This document shows positions 24,427 to 36,199 of a stretch of 64,000 bases of DNA, one piece after another. The stretch comes from Primula veris (lineage: Eukaryota > Streptophyta > Magnoliopsida > Ericales > Primulaceae), in NCBI GenBank assembly GCA_963682055.1, contig OY821741.1:22018711-22082710 (forward strand). Reading direction: 5' to 3'. Numbering within the stretch: position 1 is the stretch's first letter; each line of letters starts with the position of its first letter. Both the position numbers and the translations under genes were made by a program. The notes beneath the pieces are model-generated. The model saw only the letters and a list, made by a program, of their open reading frames with translations. It was not told the DNA's origin and made no database searches.

Positions 24427-25906
24427 TGTTGGCCCCGGTGCGGCTAATCCTTAGAGGGGGGGTGAATAAGGATTTGGCGATTTTCGCCTAATTAAAATTC
24501 TATGCAACTAACCACCCAACTTATGCAATTCTAAGCTTAAGCGTTTTAACAAGAGTTAATAAATTGCTAAAATAACTAAACGCAAGCAATAAATATGCAA
24601 GAATATAAGTTGCGGAAAGTAAAAGCAAGGGAAGAAAATGACACCGTGATTTATAGAGGTTCGGCAAACGCGCCTACGTCCTCTTCTCGGTACTACCGAG
24701 TATTTCACTAAAATGTTTCTTCCGGATTTTACAAACCCTATCGAGCTCAATTGACCGATTGGCTCACCCTCTACCCGAGGTTCCTACTCTTGATACAAGT
24801 ACAAGAGAACACGACTACGAGTCTACGACTCCCCCTCAATTTATGAGTACCCGAATGAAAAACCTAGAGCTTTTAAGCTTCACTTGCTTACAAAGCCTCT
24901 ACCCGTTCACTCGCTCACAATTGAGTTTATAAAACACTCGATACAAATTTTGTTACAAAAATGTAACTACACTCACTATTCTAATTGCTTCTTAAAAAGC
25001 TAATTGGTGAGTTGTTGATGATGATCGAGCTTGAATATCTTTCTCGTTGATTTCCTTCTTTCTCGAATATATTCACCAAAATGGTGATTTTTTTAGGGTT
25101 TTTATGAGAGAGGTTGAAGGATGATGTTATGTATGATAATTGGTGATTTGGGAGAGAGATTGGGTTGGTTTTTATATCAGCAAAGTCTGTTTGTGCTGGA
25201 TATGACCGTTGGAAGTTTTAAGCAACTTTCCAGAATAAGCTGAAAAGCTGTTTTCGAAATCTGTAGAAAACGATCGGTCGTTTTCTACAGTCGATCGGTC
25301 GTTTTCCAGAAAACGATCGGTCGTTTTCTGAAAACGATCGGTCGTTTTTATACTGGACTCACTGGAAGAAATTGGACCAAAAACGATCGGTCGTTTTTGT
25401 CCAGTCGATCGGTCGACTGTTCTTCTGGCAGTTTCTCGGTCTTCTCGCTATTCTTCGAAAGCTCATAACTCCTTCGTTTTAGCTCCGATTTTGGTTCCGT
25501 CTGAACCTGTGGCTTCGTTTTTCTGTGCTCTATCTTTCTGGCGCTGAAATTTTCATTTACTTCTTTTGGAAAACGATCGATCGTTTCATAAAACGATCGG
25601 TCGACTTTTCGACCTGCTCACTGGAAGAATTTGGACCAAAAACGATCGGTCGTTTTTGTACAGTCGATCGGTCGTTTTTGTCCTGGTCTCGTTAACCTTC
25701 GAATGCTTGTATCTTCTACGTTTTAGCTCCGAATTTGGTTCCGCTTGAACCGTTGGCTTCGTTTTCGAATGCTCTTTCTTTTTAAAGACCTGAAATATAC
25801 ATTTACTCTTTTTGGAAAAGATCAAACATTATTTCATTGAAATATAAAATCATTAATTCATAATCATACTTATAATCAAAATCAATTATTGAACCCATGT
25901 TCAACA
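24427..25906 (-). repeat. 5' LTR of the gag-only element (1480 bp)
   Basis: Carries the promoter. On the minus strand a TATA-like GATATAAAAACC lies near 25172-25183, and just upstream of it (25267-25700) are about ten near-palindromes such as AAAACGATCGGTCGTTTT. It has one 21-bp unit more than the 3' LTR, at about 25320-25340. Confidence 0.93.
25267..25700. repeat. Near-palindrome array in U3 (AAAACGATCGGTCGTTTT)
   Basis: About ten copies of an 18-bp near-palindrome, some shortened to GTCGATCGGTCG, spaced by a repeated CTCACTGGAAGAA phrase. The corresponding array in the other LTR is at 21445-21840, and equivalents occur in both solo LTRs. The position upstream of the TATA-like box suggests enhancer or protein-binding units; that role is inference. 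Confidence 0.75.
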
Positions 25907-25911
25907 AAAAC

Positions 25912-26830
25912 AACTATGTGTTTTGCTCTACATAGATGATATCCAAAAATTTGGTCATCACATATTCACATAGAAGGGTGACTAATATGTGGTGGCGGAT
26001 AACATCTCGCCTATTCGTCTCGCAAGTAAATTAAATTCGTGATTTTACTTATCATAGATGATATCCAACAAGTGTTGAGATTTCTGGATTAGTTATTATA
26101 TAAAACGACATGTTTATATGTTTATGGTTTGCACAAGCACAAATTTTGTTTCGAAATGACAGGTTCGAAAACACTAGTTTTTCTTTACAAGTGAATTAGT
26201 TATCATTGATCGAAATCGACAGGCTGATACTAAGACACTAATTCGGCAAAAAAATTTCTACATAAACACACTTGAAGAATTTATTATTTACTCAACCACT
26301 TTCGGTAGCTCTACTTGAACACGATCAGGTAACACGGTGAGGGTGGTGGGCACAAATATCACTTATACACCGACCTCATTAGGATAACAACTATCCGTCT
26401 ATATTTTTTCTAAACATCGTATCCAAATAGGTGAGTTTAGTTGGGAAAGATTCATAATTATCCAACTTAAATGTGAATACATACAGTTTCGCAAATTTAC
26501 ATATCATATGCATAACAATAATAATAATATTACATGCCAGAGTTTATTAACAAGGTAACCATGAGTTAATTCAATTAACATTCAATGTTATTTACTTACC
26601 ACTTAAACAATTATCATGTATGCATTTATGTAGATATAGGCCGAATATTATAAGCATGCGAACATATATATTGTTTTAAATGTAGGTACACACTACATGG
26701 ATCTGTAATTTAATTAAACTATATATAGTTTTTTACATAGGCCGTACATGAGTATTAGCAAGTTTCAAACAGGTCCCTATAGTTCGAAAAAAACAGAATT
26801 GCATCTACAAGTTAATGTATAGACTGTATA
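25912..26830. other. Gene-free stretch
   Basis: Unique-looking AT-rich sequence. A phrase TAGATGATATCCAA occurs twice (near 25936 and 26056). No ORF, RNA gene or transposon terminus is recognised. Confidence 0.45.
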
Positions 26831-26838
26831 CATGCATG

Positions 26839-27095
26839 TAGGGCTGGGTTCGGTATAGTCCGGTTCGGTTTTTAGCAAAATCGAAACCGAGCATATTTTT
26901 CGGTTTCAGTCTTTTTATTTTTTGGACCGAACCGGACCGGTTTTTTCGGTCCAGTTTCGGGTTTTTTCGGTCTTTTTCGGCTGGGTTTTATTGAAAACCG
27001 AAACCGACCCGAAAAAATTTTGGTTTTTCGGTTTCGGTCTTTTTCGGTTCGGTTATCGGTCCGGTTTGGTTTTTCCGGTTTTTTGCCCAGCACTA
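26839..27095. mobile_element. hAT-type MITE
   Basis: Termini TAGGGCTGGG and CCCAGCACTA are inverted copies with one mismatch, flanked by a perfect 8-bp duplication CATGCATG (26831-26838 and 27096-27103), the size made by hAT transposases. The 257-bp interior is made of CCGGTTCGG/TTTTTCGG phrases in both orientations and has no real gene; the open frames through it are products of the simple repeat. Confidence 0.85.
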
Positions 27096-27103
27096 CATGC
27101 ATG

Positions 27104-28266
27104 TTGGACAATTCTAACTATTTAACATACATTAGGATTCTAGATATTCACGGAAATATAGATGCAATTAATAGAAGGTCTGTTAAATATAATATGCTGT
27201 AACATGATGCAATCGTAGTAACATAATTAAGGTGTACAGTAAGTGTATTTTCGTACGCAACTAACTGCCTTACAAACACTTCACATCATATCATATCATA
27301 TCATATCATACTATTAATATAAGCAAACCCAAGAAAAATTGAGCCTGTCCAATTTTGCCAAATTTTTTTAAAAATACCCTCACTCTATTTTAATAATTAC
27401 CAATATACATAATCTAATTAATTAACTATTTGTCCTCAATATATTTTACTAATTACGGATGCACCCTAAATTAATTAACAATTCGTTTTAACCTCCGTAA
27501 CTATAATAAATTATATCAAATCTAAATATTATGTTAAAAATAAAATATATTACGAGATTTATGTCATTACGCGTCTCACACGCAACGCGTGGGTAACTTT
27601 TACTAGTGTTATTATAAATAATGAAGTGGTTTTAATAGCTAGCTATAACATGGCTCCAGGTGATATAAAATACTATCATGCAGTTCCAGATTTTGAGTTA
27701 TATATCTAGGCGGTGTGAACATGCAATTAACTAGCAAACTATCACACATCAATCGTTTGATTTTATGTACATGACATGTGAATAAAAGACTCACCCATCA
27801 ATCCTAACCCAGATTTTTTTTGCCTCAGATTTTTTTTTCCAAATCTTATTGTACTTGGGCCTGGACCGGTGCGTGTGGTACATACAAAATTCCATATGTA
27901 TTTAGTCCATTATACATGTGTATATGGCATAATTTAATACACATAGGGGGGACTATATGTTGAACAACATCACCTAGCATATTATTATCAAGCATAGGTA
28001 GCATACGGATTATTATTTACACTACAATCACAGCTATATGAATAAATTTTATACCATACTTTTGATATTTTGGGGAAGACTGACCGATCAAAACAAATTC
28101 AAAATTTGGCCGTATGTTTGTAACCTAATATTCAAACAAAAAAACCCCAATCTTCGTAAACAAAATGTCGATAATGTGTTGTATGACATATTAGCTACAT
28201 ATATTAATATGGAGAAATAACTATAGAGATAAATAAAGAGCGAGCCTTTTATTCATGTATGAGTCA
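27104..28266. other. Gene-free stretch with a CATAT microsatellite
   Basis: Contains a (CATAT)n run at about 27285-27310. The rest is AT-rich, without coding regions or recognised element ends. The last five bases before 28272, ATGAG, are the Copia target duplication. Confidence 0.45.
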
Positions 28267-28271
28267 ATGAG

Positions 28272-29662
28272 TGTTGGTTTCCGTGTACGAAATAACAATT
28301 AAACAATAATAAAGGACTAAACAAGAATTAAAAAAAACCAGTGTAATCTTTATTAATTTTCAATTGGAATAGAAATTACTGATTACAACATGTAGGTACT
28401 GAAAAGAAATTAAAACAAACGTTATCAGATTATTATTAATTAATAATCTGATGTATTGAATTGCAATAAATAGAAACTGCCGGACTGTTCTATTTGAAAT
28501 TGAAAGTACATGACTGAATTGAAACTATTCTAATTACTAAATTAAATTACAGAATAGAAATTACAGCAAAAAACAGAACTTTAAAGAAATTACAGAAATG
28601 TACAAACAGAATAGAAAAGCTACAGCTAAGTACAGGAAATTAAAATACTGAATTAAAAAAGACAGAATTGAAAGGACAGAATATAAATAGCAGAATTTAA
28701 ATGCGGAAATTGAAATGGACAGAATAGAAATAAAATTAGACGAGTCTACTGTTAACAGTATGCCCTTAACCGATATTCCCCCAACCACCTTGATGTTTCT
28801 GGTTGCGTTAGCACTTCGATCCCAAGGTACAACGTCTCTCGGATGACTCGTCGGAAACTGGCGACGAGTCAAGGTCGAGCTGTTAATGGGTGGTTCTCTC
28901 TGGTTTCTAATATGCTATGAAAAAAATATATGCTGCTTTTTAGAGAGAAGAGAGATATGATTTCGTGTGTTGTAATGTGAGGGGAAGACTGCCTCATATA
29001 GAGGAATTCTGAAACCGCAGAATTAATGTGATCATTTAATTCTGGGAGTTACATCCCCAGAATCCGCCTCCATTACTGCTGGAGTTTCAAACTTTCTGGA
29101 ACTCTAGGGACTGCTCTTGCAAATATGCAAAAGTCCCTTTTCAGTTTAGTACAAGACCCAAGACCCGAGACATTCCCCAAATCCCAAATCCCAAATCCTG
29201 TGGCCCGCGGCCCGCGTCTCATGACCCGAGGCCCGAGTCCTGAATCCCTAGACCCGAGCGAGCGTGCGCGTGTGTGGTACACACTAACCCACTCATGAGT
29301 ATGTGGACTTGATTAGTTTACCAACTACATGGGATGGACTTGTATATATAGTGTAAAAACCACTCTTGATTTTACAATGTGGGATAACCCTTATGGTTTA
29401 ATCCCACTTTCTTTTCCATTTTCCAGATTCGGTTTTATTGTCTCTTTCGAGTACCACTCTTCGAGTCCAATTATCATTCACACCCATTCTCCGAATAGGT
29501 CATGCGATATACCGTTGCGAAGCTCGTTGCACGAGCTACTCAAACGCTTTGAGTATGGCCTCAGAAAAACTGAGTAGTCGCATTGAAAATTGACTCAAAG
29601 ATGGTCCATGACCACTTGGAACAACCATGTTTATACTACATGTTTTCCAACTTTTCCCAACA
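28272..29662 (-). repeat. 3' LTR of the Copia element
   Basis: Bounded by TGTTGGTTTCC and TTTTCCCAACA (plus view), then ATCCCCCACATG, whose minus strand is the polypurine tract CATGTGGGGGAT. A CCCGAG-type GC-rich repeat at 29155-29260 is longer here than in the other LTR. Confidence 0.9.
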
Positions 29663-30219
29663 ATCCCCCACATGAATGCAATTGGCTCGAAAGCCCATGT
29701 CCTAAATACAAATCAAGAGAACCGCAAAAGTTCACTGCCTAAGGTCAGGTAGCGCGCGCCTTGAACCTGCCGTAGCGGAGTACCATCCAGAATACTGCTA
29801 TTAGGTAGCTGTAAAGATTTGAACCATCAAGCTTTGTGTATCCCAGAATGGCACCCGCATAGTGCCCTCTCTACCCACGTACTAGGCCCTTTAGTTGTTG
29901 TCCATATTTGGCCTGTACTGCCTTGTCAACTTCAACTGAGTGCTCTACTGAATTAGCCCAAGCTCATCACATGGTACCGGCCTTACACACTCGTTATAGG
30001 TGTTCCAAGTCGAAAGTGTCCTGACTCACTTTACTCGACCGTCGAGTTACTTGGATCATTAAGAGCCTCAAGCTTACCCTTACAATGGTACAGGTCTATC
30101 ACTCTGTCATCGCGGAAATGGGCTGGGAACTCCAGGTTCTCGAGTGCTTTGTTCGGTTGCCCTCACAGTTTAGTTTCCCTTTGAACCTATCAGGAAATAT
30201 TCCGTTTAGGTTGGGTTGC

Positions 30220-32150
30220 CTATGGTGGGGCCACCAATTTAATGGGCTTTAATCCCATTCCGTTCGATGACGTCTCGACTCCCACTTGAGTCAAGCCTTT
30301 TGTTAATGGATCCGCTATGTTTTCCTTTGATCTCACAAAATCTAAGGATACCACACCGTTGGATAACAATTGCCTTACGGATTTATGTCTCCGACGTATA
30401 TGTCGAGACTTTCCATTATACATATGATCATGATCCCGCGCAATAGCTGATTGACTATCACAATGCATGCTTATTGCGGGAACAGGTTTTGGCCACATTG
30501 GAATTCCTTCCAATAGACTTCTCAGCCAGTCTGCCTCTTCGGTTGCTAAGTCTAACGCTATGAATTCAGATTCCATAGTTGACCTTGCAATACACGTCTG
30601 TTTGGAGGATCTCCAAGACATAGCAGCTCCTCCCATTATAAACACTTATCCACTTGTGGACCTTGTGCTATTGGAGTTTGATATCCAGTTGGCATCTGAG
30701 TACCCTTCCAGTACCGCTGGATATCTGGTATAGTGCAGCCCGTAATCGGCTGAAAACCTCATATATGTGAGAAGTTTCATTATGGCATTCCAGTGTTCCT
30801 CATTCGGATTGCTGGTGTACCTGCTCAGTCTACTCACTGAGTTTGCTATGTATGGTCTAGTGCAATTCATTATATACATGAGATTGCCTATGACTCGAGA
30901 GAACTCCAATTGATTCACACTCTTACCAAAATTCTTTTTCAGGTTACAGTTGAACTCAATTGGGGTTCTAGACATCGCTTTACTGCCCCTGTCAAACTTC
31001 TCTAGTACTTGTTTAACATAGTGACTTTGGGACAAGGCATACCCCTCTGATGTTTTGGTAATCTTCATACCAAGTATTACATCAGCTATACCCAGATCCT
31101 TTATATCGAAGTGTTGTGATAACATTTTCTTTGTGGAGCTGATTCTATCATTACTCCCAATTATGATCATGTCATCCACATAGAGACAGACTACTACACA
31201 GTCTATTCCACTTCCTTTAGAGTAGACACATTTATCGCACTCATTAATGTGAAAACCGTTTGATAGCATAATTCTATCAAACTTCTCGTGCCATTGCTTT
31301 GGCGCTTGTTTGAGTCCATATAAAGACTTTACAAGTTTGCACACTTGGTGCTCTTTACCAGGAACTACAAACCCTTCCGGTTGTTCCATGTAAATTTCTT
31401 CTTCCAGTTCTCCATTCAGAAACGCCGTCTTTACATCCATTTGATGTATTTCCATATCAAACAAAGCTGCGAGAGCAATGACGATTCGGATTGACGTTTT
31501 CCTGGAGACAGGAGCATACGTGTCAAAATAATCGACACCTTCCGTTTGCCTGAAGCCTTTTACTACAAGTCTCGCCTTGCATTTCTCAATCGTGCCGTCA
31601 ACCCTTAACTTCCTCTTGAAGATCCACTTGTGACCTAGGGGCTTACATCCTTTCGGAAGATCCATTAGTTTCCAAGTGTGGTTTTGCATGATTGATTCAA
31701 TCTCATTTTGAATAGATTCTTCCCAATATTGGGAATCCGGTGTTGACATAGCTTGTTTATATGTCACCAGTTCGCCTTCTACCATGAAGGTTAGGAAATC
31801 AGGTCTAAAGGAAGTTTCCTTCCTTGCCCTTTTGCTACATCGAGGTTCTTCCTCTTCCTCTGTCGGTTCACCTGCCCCCACATTTCCTTCACTGTTCAAC
31901 TCTTGAGTTGGTACAGATGTAGGTAATTTTTGGGAAAAGATATCTTCAAAGAAAGAGGCCTCTCGGCTTTCCATATACGTATCTACGTGCACATCGAGAT
32001 TGTCCGACTTGTGTACGAGAAACCGATATACACTACTATTATGTGCATATCCGATGAACACACAGTCCACCGTTTTAGGACCAATTCTCATCCTCTTAGG
32101 AGTGGGAAGTAGGACCTTCGCGAGACAACCCCAACCCGCAGGTTCTTATA
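30220..32150 (-). pseudogene. pol: Copia pol: reverse transcriptase and RNase H, broken
   Basis: The reverse transcriptase frame (32091-30646) includes [51 protein letters not shown] and the catalytic YVDDM. An in-frame TAA at 30646-30648 separates it from RNase H (30645-30220), which shows [25 protein letters not shown] and [12 protein letters not shown] one-base deletion near 32130-32137 puts the upstream integrase in another frame. As it stands the region cannot give a single polyprotein. Confidence 0.92.
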
Positions 32151-33260
32151 ACTGGGTTGATGACCTTTCCATAATTCATATGGAGTCTTTTCTCGCTTCT
32201 TATGTGGTAAGTTGTTTAAAACATAGTTTGCGGAAAGTATCGCTTCCCCCCACATGTTCTGGGGTAACCCAGAACTGATTAGCATAGCATTCATCATTTC
32301 CTTTAGCGTTCTATTTTTACGCTCAGCAACCCCATTTTGCTCGGGAGTATATGGGGCTGTGGTTTGATGTATAATGCCGCTTTCAGCGCATATCTGCTCA
32401 AACGGTGATTCAAATTCATCGCCTCTATCACTTCTCAATGTTTTAATTTTTCTATTGAGTTGATTTTCAACTTCGGTCTTATAAAGAGCGAATTTCTTTA
32501 CTGATTCGTCTTTACTTCTCATTAAGTAAACATAACAGTATCTAGTACAATCATCTATAAATGTGATAAAGTACTTTTTCCCTCTTCGTGTTTGTATAAA
32601 CTTTAAGTCGCATACATCCGTGTGTATTAGACCGAGAGGTTCACTTTCTCGTTCAACATGTTGAAACGATGATTTCGTTAATTTTGCCTGTACGCAAATC
32701 TCACATTTGTGTTGCTTATTAAAAACGAAATTTGGTATTAGTTTTAGTGATATTAATTTCTTTAAAGAATTATAATTCACGTGACCTAATCTACCATGCC
32801 ACAAATGAAATGACTCAAATAAATAATTAAAATTAGAATTCTTATTGGCCTCTTGGGCAACAGTCATTACATCGCTAGTGCTAGCCTCAACTTTAGCACC
32901 TTTATTGGGAACAGGTGTCCCTACGTTTAACTTAAACATGCCGTTGGTCATATAGCCACGGCCTACATAGACACCATTTTTGGTGATTACAATTTTATCG
33001 GATTCTAAAACTAGGTTGAACCCGTTCTTCACCATCACCGATCCGAATACCAGATTCTTACGGATATCCAGAACATGGAGCACATTAGTCAACCTCAGCT
33101 CTTTTCCCGAGGTCATCTTCATCACCACCATTCCTTTTCCTTCCACCTTGGAAGTAGCAGAATTTCACATGAAGCAGCTTTCTCCCTCTACCGCCTCGTA
33201 GGTCTTAAACATCCACCGTGTTGAGCAGATGTGGCTTGTGGCGCCAGTATCCAACCACCA
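32088..33260 (-). pseudogene. pol: Copia pol: protease and integrase, broken
   Basis: The protease active site reads WWLDTGATSHIC, its DTGA codons at 33240-33251. A TGA at 33165-33167 interrupts the frame soon after. The integrase follows, with the HHCC zinc region (WHGRLGHV ... CEICVQAK), the catalytic core (HTDVCD, FIDDCTRY, SDRGDEF) and the PYTPEQNGVAERKNRTLKEM motif. The frame is lost near 32135. Confidence 0.9.
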
Positions 33261-33269
33261 CTCTTTGGG

Positions 33270-34474
33270 GTTGCTCCCCACGAGATTCACCTCAGAGACC
33301 ACAGCAGTAAAGTGGTCATCATCTCGTCCTCCCTCGGCCAGATGTGCCTGAGCTGGAGCTTTCCTCTTTCCCTTGCCCTTGAAGTTCCTCGGGGGGGGAG
33401 GGGGGGGGGCTTGCGCTTAACAACGCCTTTATTGTCATAATAGTCCGCGACATGATGGCCAGTCCTGTTACACACAAAGCAGGTTCTCGCAAATTTCTTT
33501 GCGACAACAGCACTGCCTCCGTTGTCAAAACGTTTCCGTTTGACGTTGGAGCTTTAGACCACATTGGCCTTTGCCATTGGGATGTTAGCACCACCGACTC
33601 TCCTCACGGAGTGACGGTTGCTCACCTCGATATTGAGCTTCTCAATGAGCCCCTCCAGCCTCATTTCCTTTCGCTTGTGCTTCAGGTAGTTTTGAAAGTC
33701 TTTCCAAGACGGTGGCAGTTTCTCAATCATGAGTGCCACCTGGAAAGACTCATTAATCACTAGCCCCTCAGCTTCAAGGCGATGGTAAATGAATTGGAGC
33801 TCCTCAACTTGCTCCATGACACCCCTGCTGTCAGTCATACGGTACTCATGAAAGTCTGTGACAACAAATCTCTTTGTGCCAGCGTTATTCACTTTGTACT
33901 TATTTTCGAGAGTTTCCCATAGCTCCTTTGCAGTAGCTTTGGGCTCGAAAACACTGAATAGCGTGTCATCTAGAGCACACAGGATATAGTTCTTGCATAG
34001 GTAGTCGGCATGTCTCCATGCCTCAACCGCAGAGAACGACTGCTCATCCAGATCGTCATCGCTTAGGACGGGAGCAGTCTCCTTAAGAAATCTGGTCAGA
34101 TTCAGGATCGTGAGATAAAACAGCTTCTTTTGCTGCCAACGTTTAAAGTTGTCTCCCCTGAATTTTTTCGGTTTCTCCAGATGAGAAGTCGGCAAAGTAG
34201 GCACAACCGAATACATCGGTGCCTTGCCCTTGGCCGCAGCCTTAGCTGCGGCCTTGGCCGTGGCCGCTGCTTTGCCCGCAGCCTCAGCTTTGGCCGTAGC
34301 ATCCGCCATGGCCGCAGCCGCGGCGGCCTCAGCCACTGCAGCTACGTCATCGGCGGTAGCCCCCACAATCGCATCCCCCCCAGTGTTATGGACATCTCCA
34401 CCAACCATTGGGTCATGCTCACTTCCGATAGACAACTGAATAGGCGACGTGTTTGTCATCTGAAACGACAACAC
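33270..34474 (-). pseudogene. gag: Copia gag, broken
   Basis: The first part (34474-33554, 306 aa) has an unusual Ala/Lys-rich N-terminus (about residues 45-88) and then a normal Copia Gag region (KKFRGDNFKRWQQKK, LWETLENKY, EELQFIYHRLEAEG). A TAA stops it at 33554-33556. The zinc knuckle follows in the same frame at about 33435-33480 but its last Cys is Tyr (CFVCNRTGHHVADY). A C/G-rich run at 33390-33410 shifts the frame before the protease. Confidence 0.88.
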
Positions 34475-34818
34475 AAAAACGTATGAGATACGTGTACAAT
34501 AAATTCTATAAACAAAACACCAAAACTGATATTTGGGTTTGTAAAAGAATTATTAAAAAAACAATAAAATTAAACTTTTTCCCTTTTGAATACCAATACG
34601 GTTGATATAAAAAAGGATTGAAATTGATTCTTATTGAATACCAATACGGTTGGTATCAACAAGATTCTAAAACAAAATTAAAACTGTTTGGATTTTTTCT
34701 TTGTAATTCAATTTCAAATATGATTTAGAATTGAAAACAAAAAATCATTATTCTTTTATAAAAATAAATAATTGTATTAAATAATACACGAAAGAAACAA
34801 CAGAATATTGGTTAAGAT

Positions 34819-36194
34819 TGTTGGTTTCCATGTACGAAATAACAATTAAACAATAATAATGGACTAAACAAGAATTAAACAAAACCAATGTAATCTTTAT
34901 TAATTTCCAATTGTAATAGAAATTACTGATTACAATATATAGGTACTGAAAAGTAATTAAAACAAACGTTATCAGATTATTATTAATTAATAATCTGATG
35001 TATGGAATTGCAATAAATAGAAACTGCCGGACTGAAAAGTATAAACTTAACAGCCGGACTGTTCTGTTTGAAATTGAAAGTACATGACTGAATTGAAACT
35101 ATTCTAATTACTGAATTAAATTACAGAATAGAAATTACAGCAAAAAACAGAACTTTAAAGAAATTACAGAAAGGTACAAACAGAATAGAAAGGCTACGGC
35201 TAAGTACAGGAAATTAAAATACTGAATTAAAAAAGACAGAATTGAAAGGACAGAATATAAATAGCATAATTTAAATGCGGAAATTGAAATGGACAGAATA
35301 GAAATAAAATTAGACGAGGCTACTGTTAACAGTATGCCCTTAACCGATATTCCCCCAACCACCTTGATGTTTCTGGTTGCGTTAGCGTTTCTATCCCAAG
35401 ATACAACGTCTCTCGGATGACTCATCGGAAACTGGCGACGAGTCAAGGTCGAGCTGTTGATGGGTGGTTCTCTCTGGTTTCTAATATGCTATGAAAAAAA
35501 TATATGCTGCTTTTTAGAGAGAAGAGAGATATGATTTCGTGTGTTGTAATGTGAGGGGAAGGCTGGCTCATATAGAGTAATTCTGAAACCGTAGAATTAA
35601 TGTGATCATTTAATTATGGGAGTTACATCCCCAGAATCCGCCTCCATTACTGCTGGAGTTTTAAACTTTCTGGAACTATAGGAACTGCTCTTGCAAATAT
35701 GCAAAAGTCCCTTTTCAGTTTAGTACAAGACCCAAGACCCGAGACATTCTCCAAATCCCGCGTCCCGAGGTCCGCATCCCGAGACCCGAGCGAGCGCGCA
35801 CGTGTGTGGTACACACTAACCCACTCATGGGTATGTGGACTTGATTAGTTTACCAACTACATGTGATTGACTTGTATATATAGTGTAAAAATCACTCTTG
35901 ATTTTACAATGTGAGATAACCCTCATGGTTTAATCCCACTTTCTTTTCCATTTTCCAGATTCGGTTTTATTGGCTCTTTCGAGTACCACTCTTCGAGTCC
36001 AATTATCATTCACACTCATTCTCCGAATAGGTCATGCGATATACCGTTGCGAAGCTCGTCGCATGTGCTACTCAAACGATTTGAGTATGGCCTCAGAAAA
36101 ACTGAGTAGTCGCATTGAAAATTGACTCAAAGATGGTCCATGACCATTTGGAACAATCATGTTTATACTACATGTTTTCCAGCTTTTCCCAATA
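34819..36194 (-). repeat. 5' LTR of the Copia element
   Basis: Matches 28272-29662 with many substitutions and indels, including an extra stretch near 35033-35055 and a shorter CCCGAG-rich block. Its outer end is AATA where the other LTR has AACA, so the conserved TG terminus has mutated to TA. Just inside (34588-34655) ATACCAATACGGTTG occurs twice. Confidence 0.88.
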
Positions 36195-36199
36195 ATGAG

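Larger units (their letters stand above)
20608..25906 (-). mobile_element. Gag-only Sirevirus-like Copia retrotransposon (TR-GAG type)
   Basis: Complete element on the minus strand, flanked by the perfect 5-bp duplication AAAAC (20603-20607 and 25907-25911). It has a 3' LTR at 20608-22066, a 5' LTR at 24427-25906, an initiator-Met-tRNA binding site, one gag ORF, and duplicated polypurine tracts with a GGGGGAGA core, a Sirevirus hallmark. No protease, integrase, reverse transcriptase or RNase H is encoded, so it must borrow them from an autonomous relative. The LTRs differ by about five substitutions and one 21-bp indel, so insertion is recent. Two related solo LTRs lie at 2741 and 6691. Confidence 0.93.
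28272..36194 (-). mobile_element. Complete but decayed Copia retrotransposon
   Basis: Two LTRs (28272-29662 and 34819-36194) flank gag-pol on the minus strand. The 5-bp target duplication ATGAG is perfect (28267-28271 and 36195-36199). Domain order gag, protease, integrase, reverse transcriptase, RNase H is that of Copia. Several stops and frameshifts and clear LTR divergence, including indels, make it old and unable to encode its own proteins. No initiator-Met primer site is visible next to the 5' LTR. Confidence 0.93.

Noticed and set aside
26872..27202. Open frames on both strands in the hAT MITE
   Set aside because: They are translations of the CCGGTTTCGG-type simple repeat and extend past the element ends.
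34130..34486. Alanine-rich and other open frames on the plus strand
   Set aside because: They are shadows of the Ala/Lys-rich Gag N-terminus on the minus strand.
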